NCBI GenBank assembly: GCA_017519685.1
Contig: JAFWRV010000224.1
Location: 1-5,805 of the forward strand
Origin: Clostridia bacterium
GTDB lineage: Bacteria; Bacillota; Clostridia; Oscillospirales; Acutalibacteraceae
DNA: 5,805 nt
Reading direction: 5' to 3'
Each line of letters opens with the position of its first letter. Position 1 is the first letter of the stretch. The position numbers and the translations under genes were made by a program. This document shows, in pieces, positions 3,920 through 5,805 of this stretch. Under the pieces are notes generated by a model. That model was given only the letters and a program-made list of their open reading frames with translations, made no database searches and was not told the DNA's origin.

Positions 3920-5805
3920 ATGAAGAAAATCCTCTCTTGCGCCTTGATTGGTATTATCCTTTTTTCTGTTTTGACTCTCTGTGTATGTGCTGAAGCAAAC
4001 GACGTTTCTTCAATCGATATTGACACTTTCTCATCATTGTTATGTGAAATGGTATCGGAGTCTGGCACAAAGAGCCAACCCGCCGATATTAATTCTGCCC
4101 GAAAAGAGTTAAAAAAAAGAAGCTATATAACTGAAGAACAACGAAACACATTTTCAACAATGCGTCTGCTTGTTGACAGTGATCGCAATATAGATACACA
4201 AAATGCGGTTTCTGTTATTTCCGGGTACAAAAATATATGGGTGCTCCAGTTTGCTTCGGTTGAAGATACTGTAAATGCATATGATTACTACAGCCGTTTA
4301 TCATACGTTAGCAGTGTTGAGCCTGATTATCCTGTTTGTGTCTCAGAGACACCTGAATCAGTATCAGAAAACAGTGAAAGAACTTTTTTGTCATGGGGTG
4401 CAGACTTTTCAGGTTTTGGTGCTTTGCTTGATGAGATTGAAGGAAGACAAATAGAAACCGCAACAGTTTCAGTTGCCATTATTGATACTGGAATAGATTC
4501 AACTCATGAATTATTAAAAAACAGGGTGGATGATACCTATTTCAATGTAGTTGACAAGGATTATTTAACAATTGGAAATACAATTGATGAAAACGGCCAT
4601 GGAACTCATGTTGCGGGCATAATTGCCGACTGCACACCGGATAATATAAGGATTCGACCATACAAGGTTCTTGATAAAACCGGTATCGGATATGTTTCCT
4701 TGGTGACATCTGGAATCTTTCGTGCCATTGAAGACGATGTAAGCGTAATAAACTTAAGTCTTGGAGGAAAAAAGCATTCTCCTATTCAAGAAACTGCAAT
4801 AGAATATGCGGAGAACAAAGGAATACTTGTGGTCGCTGCTGCCGGAAATCAAGCTACAACAAATCCGGTTTATCCGGCTTGCTATGAAAGTGTTATAGCT
4901 GTTGCGTCAATAGATGAAAACGGTTTGCTTTCTAAATTCAGTAACTACGGTGAGTATGTCGATATTTCCGCTCCAGGAACAAATATTTACAGTTCATTTT
5001 TTGATAACTCATATAAAACACTTAGTGGAACTTCAATGGCTTCTCCATTTGTGTCCGCAGTATGTGCCCTCGCAAAATCAATTCATTTGGATTATTCCAA
5101 TGATATGCTCAAGACTTTACTTTATTCTTCAGCGATTTTTTCCGAGAAAATGGAAACCGACGGTTATTTTTATGGCTTCGGATTGCTAAACGCCAAAGGC
5201 ATACTGGAAGAGTTGCCTGACAATATCAACGATTATATAATTCCTTCGCCACCTGTTTTTTCAGAGAAAGGTGGGATTTACACAGATTCAATTGAAGTTG
5301 GAATAACAAGTGAGCATTCTGAAACAATTTATTATACAACCGACGGATCCATACCGGATATTAATTCTGCGGTTTATGATGGCTCAATACTTAAATTTAC
5401 TGAAACAACGGAAATTAAAGCTGTATTATACTCAGAAAGTGGACGAAAAAGTAAAATAGTTTCTGAAAAATATTATATTACAAGAGCGCTTACTGAAGAT
5501 GAAATAACAATTAATAACGATGGAGTAATAACCTCGTGCATTACGGAAAAAGAGGAAGTATATATTCCTGAAACAATAAAGGGTATTGTTCCTGTTAAAA
5601 TTGGTATGGATGTTTTTTCACAGAGAAATGACAAAACTCAAACGATAAAAACCCTGTTAATCCCTTCTTCAGTTAAAAGCATAGAGAAATATGCGTTCTA
5701 CGATAATGACGCAATTGTTAACATTTCAGCAGACGGAGTTGTTGAAATCGGAGAAAATGCCTTTGCGTATTGTGATGATTTTGAGAGTATTCAAGCATTA
5801 AATCT
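3920..5805 (+). CDS. Secreted subtilisin-like serine protease (S8) with chitobiase-like and BspA-type LRR modules; 3' partial
   Basis: The frame is open for 628 codons and runs off the window. Start ATG 3920 has AGGTGA (3909-3914) five bases upstream. Order of parts: signal peptide 1-24 (MKK, hydrophobic core, CVCA-EA cleavage); I9-like propeptide about 81-142 (MRLLVDSD, then YVSSVEPDYPV); S8 domain about 180-430 with catalytic Asp189 (AIIDTGID), His227 (HGTHVAG) and Ser372 (SGTSMASP), and oxyanion Asn310 (AAAGN); a CHB_HEX_C-like beta domain about 443-520 (IYYTTDGSIPD); then from about 546 the onset of BspA-like LRR_5 repeats (VYIPETIKGI, LIPSSVKSIEKYAFYDN, VEIGENAFAYCDDFESI). All catalytic residues are intact, so it should be an active exported endopeptidase, probably cell-surface held. 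Substrate is unknown. It lies 104 bases after the HAAS gene on the same strand and may be co-transcribed by read-through. Confidence 0.93.
   Translation, partial: MKKILSCALIGIILFSVLTLCVCAEANDVSSIDIDTFSSLLCEMVSESGTKSQPADINSARKELKKRSYITEEQRNTFSTMRLLVDSDRNIDTQNAVSVISGYKNIWVLQFASVEDTVNAYDYYSRLSYVSSVEPDYPVCVSETPESVSENSERTFLSWGADFSGFGALLDEIEGRQIETATVSVAIIDTGIDSTHELLKNRVDDTYFNVVDKDYLTIGNTIDENGHGTHVAGIIADCTPDNIRIRPYKVLDKTGIGYVSLVTSGIFRAIEDDVSVINLSLGGKKHSPIQETAIEYAENKGILVVAAAGNQATTNPVYPACYESVIAVASIDENGLLSKFSNYGEYVDISAPGTNIYSSFFDNSYKTLSGTSMASPFVSAVCALAKSIHLDYSNDMLKTLLYSSAIFSEKMETDGYFYGFGLLNAKGILEELPDNINDYIIPSPPVFSEKGGIYTDSIEVGITSEHSETIYYTTDGSIPDINSAVYDGSILKFTETTEIKAVLYSESGRKSKIVSEKYYITRALTEDEITINNDGVITSCITEKEEVYIPETIKGIVPVKIGMDVFSQRNDKTQTIKTLLIPSSVKSIEKYAFYDNDAIVNISADGVVEIGENAFAYCDDFESIQALN

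Noticed and set aside
3920..3990. Lipoprotein signal for the protease
   Set aside because: LTLC and LCVC lack the small residue (Gly, Ala or Ser) expected just before the lipobox Cys; a type I signal peptide cut after VCA fits better.
4914..5189. 91-codon + strand open frame
   Set aside because: Out of frame inside the subtilase gene, across its conserved Ser motif; it is a shadow.

Overview
The window looks like a chromosomal stretch from a low-GC Gram-positive anaerobe, most likely a gut-type member of the class Clostridia (Ruminococcaceae/Oscillospiraceae-like). The grounds are AT-rich coding sequence, strong GGAGG/AGGTGA ribosome sites, TTG starts, a PadR plus HAAS-domain gene pair, a secreted subtilase with a chitobiase-like module and BspA-type leucine-rich repeats, and clusters of short GTGAAAT-spaced palindromes between genes. 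The assignment is inference; no ribosomal or phylogenetic marker is present.

Layout, left to right. Positions 1-334 are gene debris: the C-terminal tail of a probable SAM-dependent methyltransferase broken by an in-frame stop, overlapping in another frame a second unrecognised gene tail. A gene for a three-helix membrane protein with a large extracytoplasmic domain follows (321-1259); it has no convincing start signal and may itself have lost its 5' end. From 1260 to 2107 there is no credible protein gene, but the stretch is dense with signals: a consensus promoter, a stem-loop at its predicted transcript start, a precise 3' half of tRNA-Cys (anticodon loop to CCA), a perfect intrinsic terminator, two copies of a terminator-plus-hairpin repeat, and the promoter of the next operon.

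The right half holds a compact operon: a PadR-family repressor (2108-2449) translationally coupled to a HAAS-domain membrane protein (2436-3815). A 15-base tandem repeat lies at the predicted transcription start and is a good candidate for the PadR operator. Downstream on the same strand is a large secreted subtilisin-like protease (3920 to beyond the window edge) with an intact catalytic triad, followed by a chitobiase-like domain and the start of a BspA-like repeat region.

The tRNA-Cys half-gene is the strongest sign of a mobile-element boundary: integrases commonly cut in the anticodon loop and leave such a displaced 3' half. If so, the element lies to the left (1 to about 1516) and the repeat cluster, padR operon and protease belong to the flanking chromosome. 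No integrase is visible in the window, so this remains a hypothesis.
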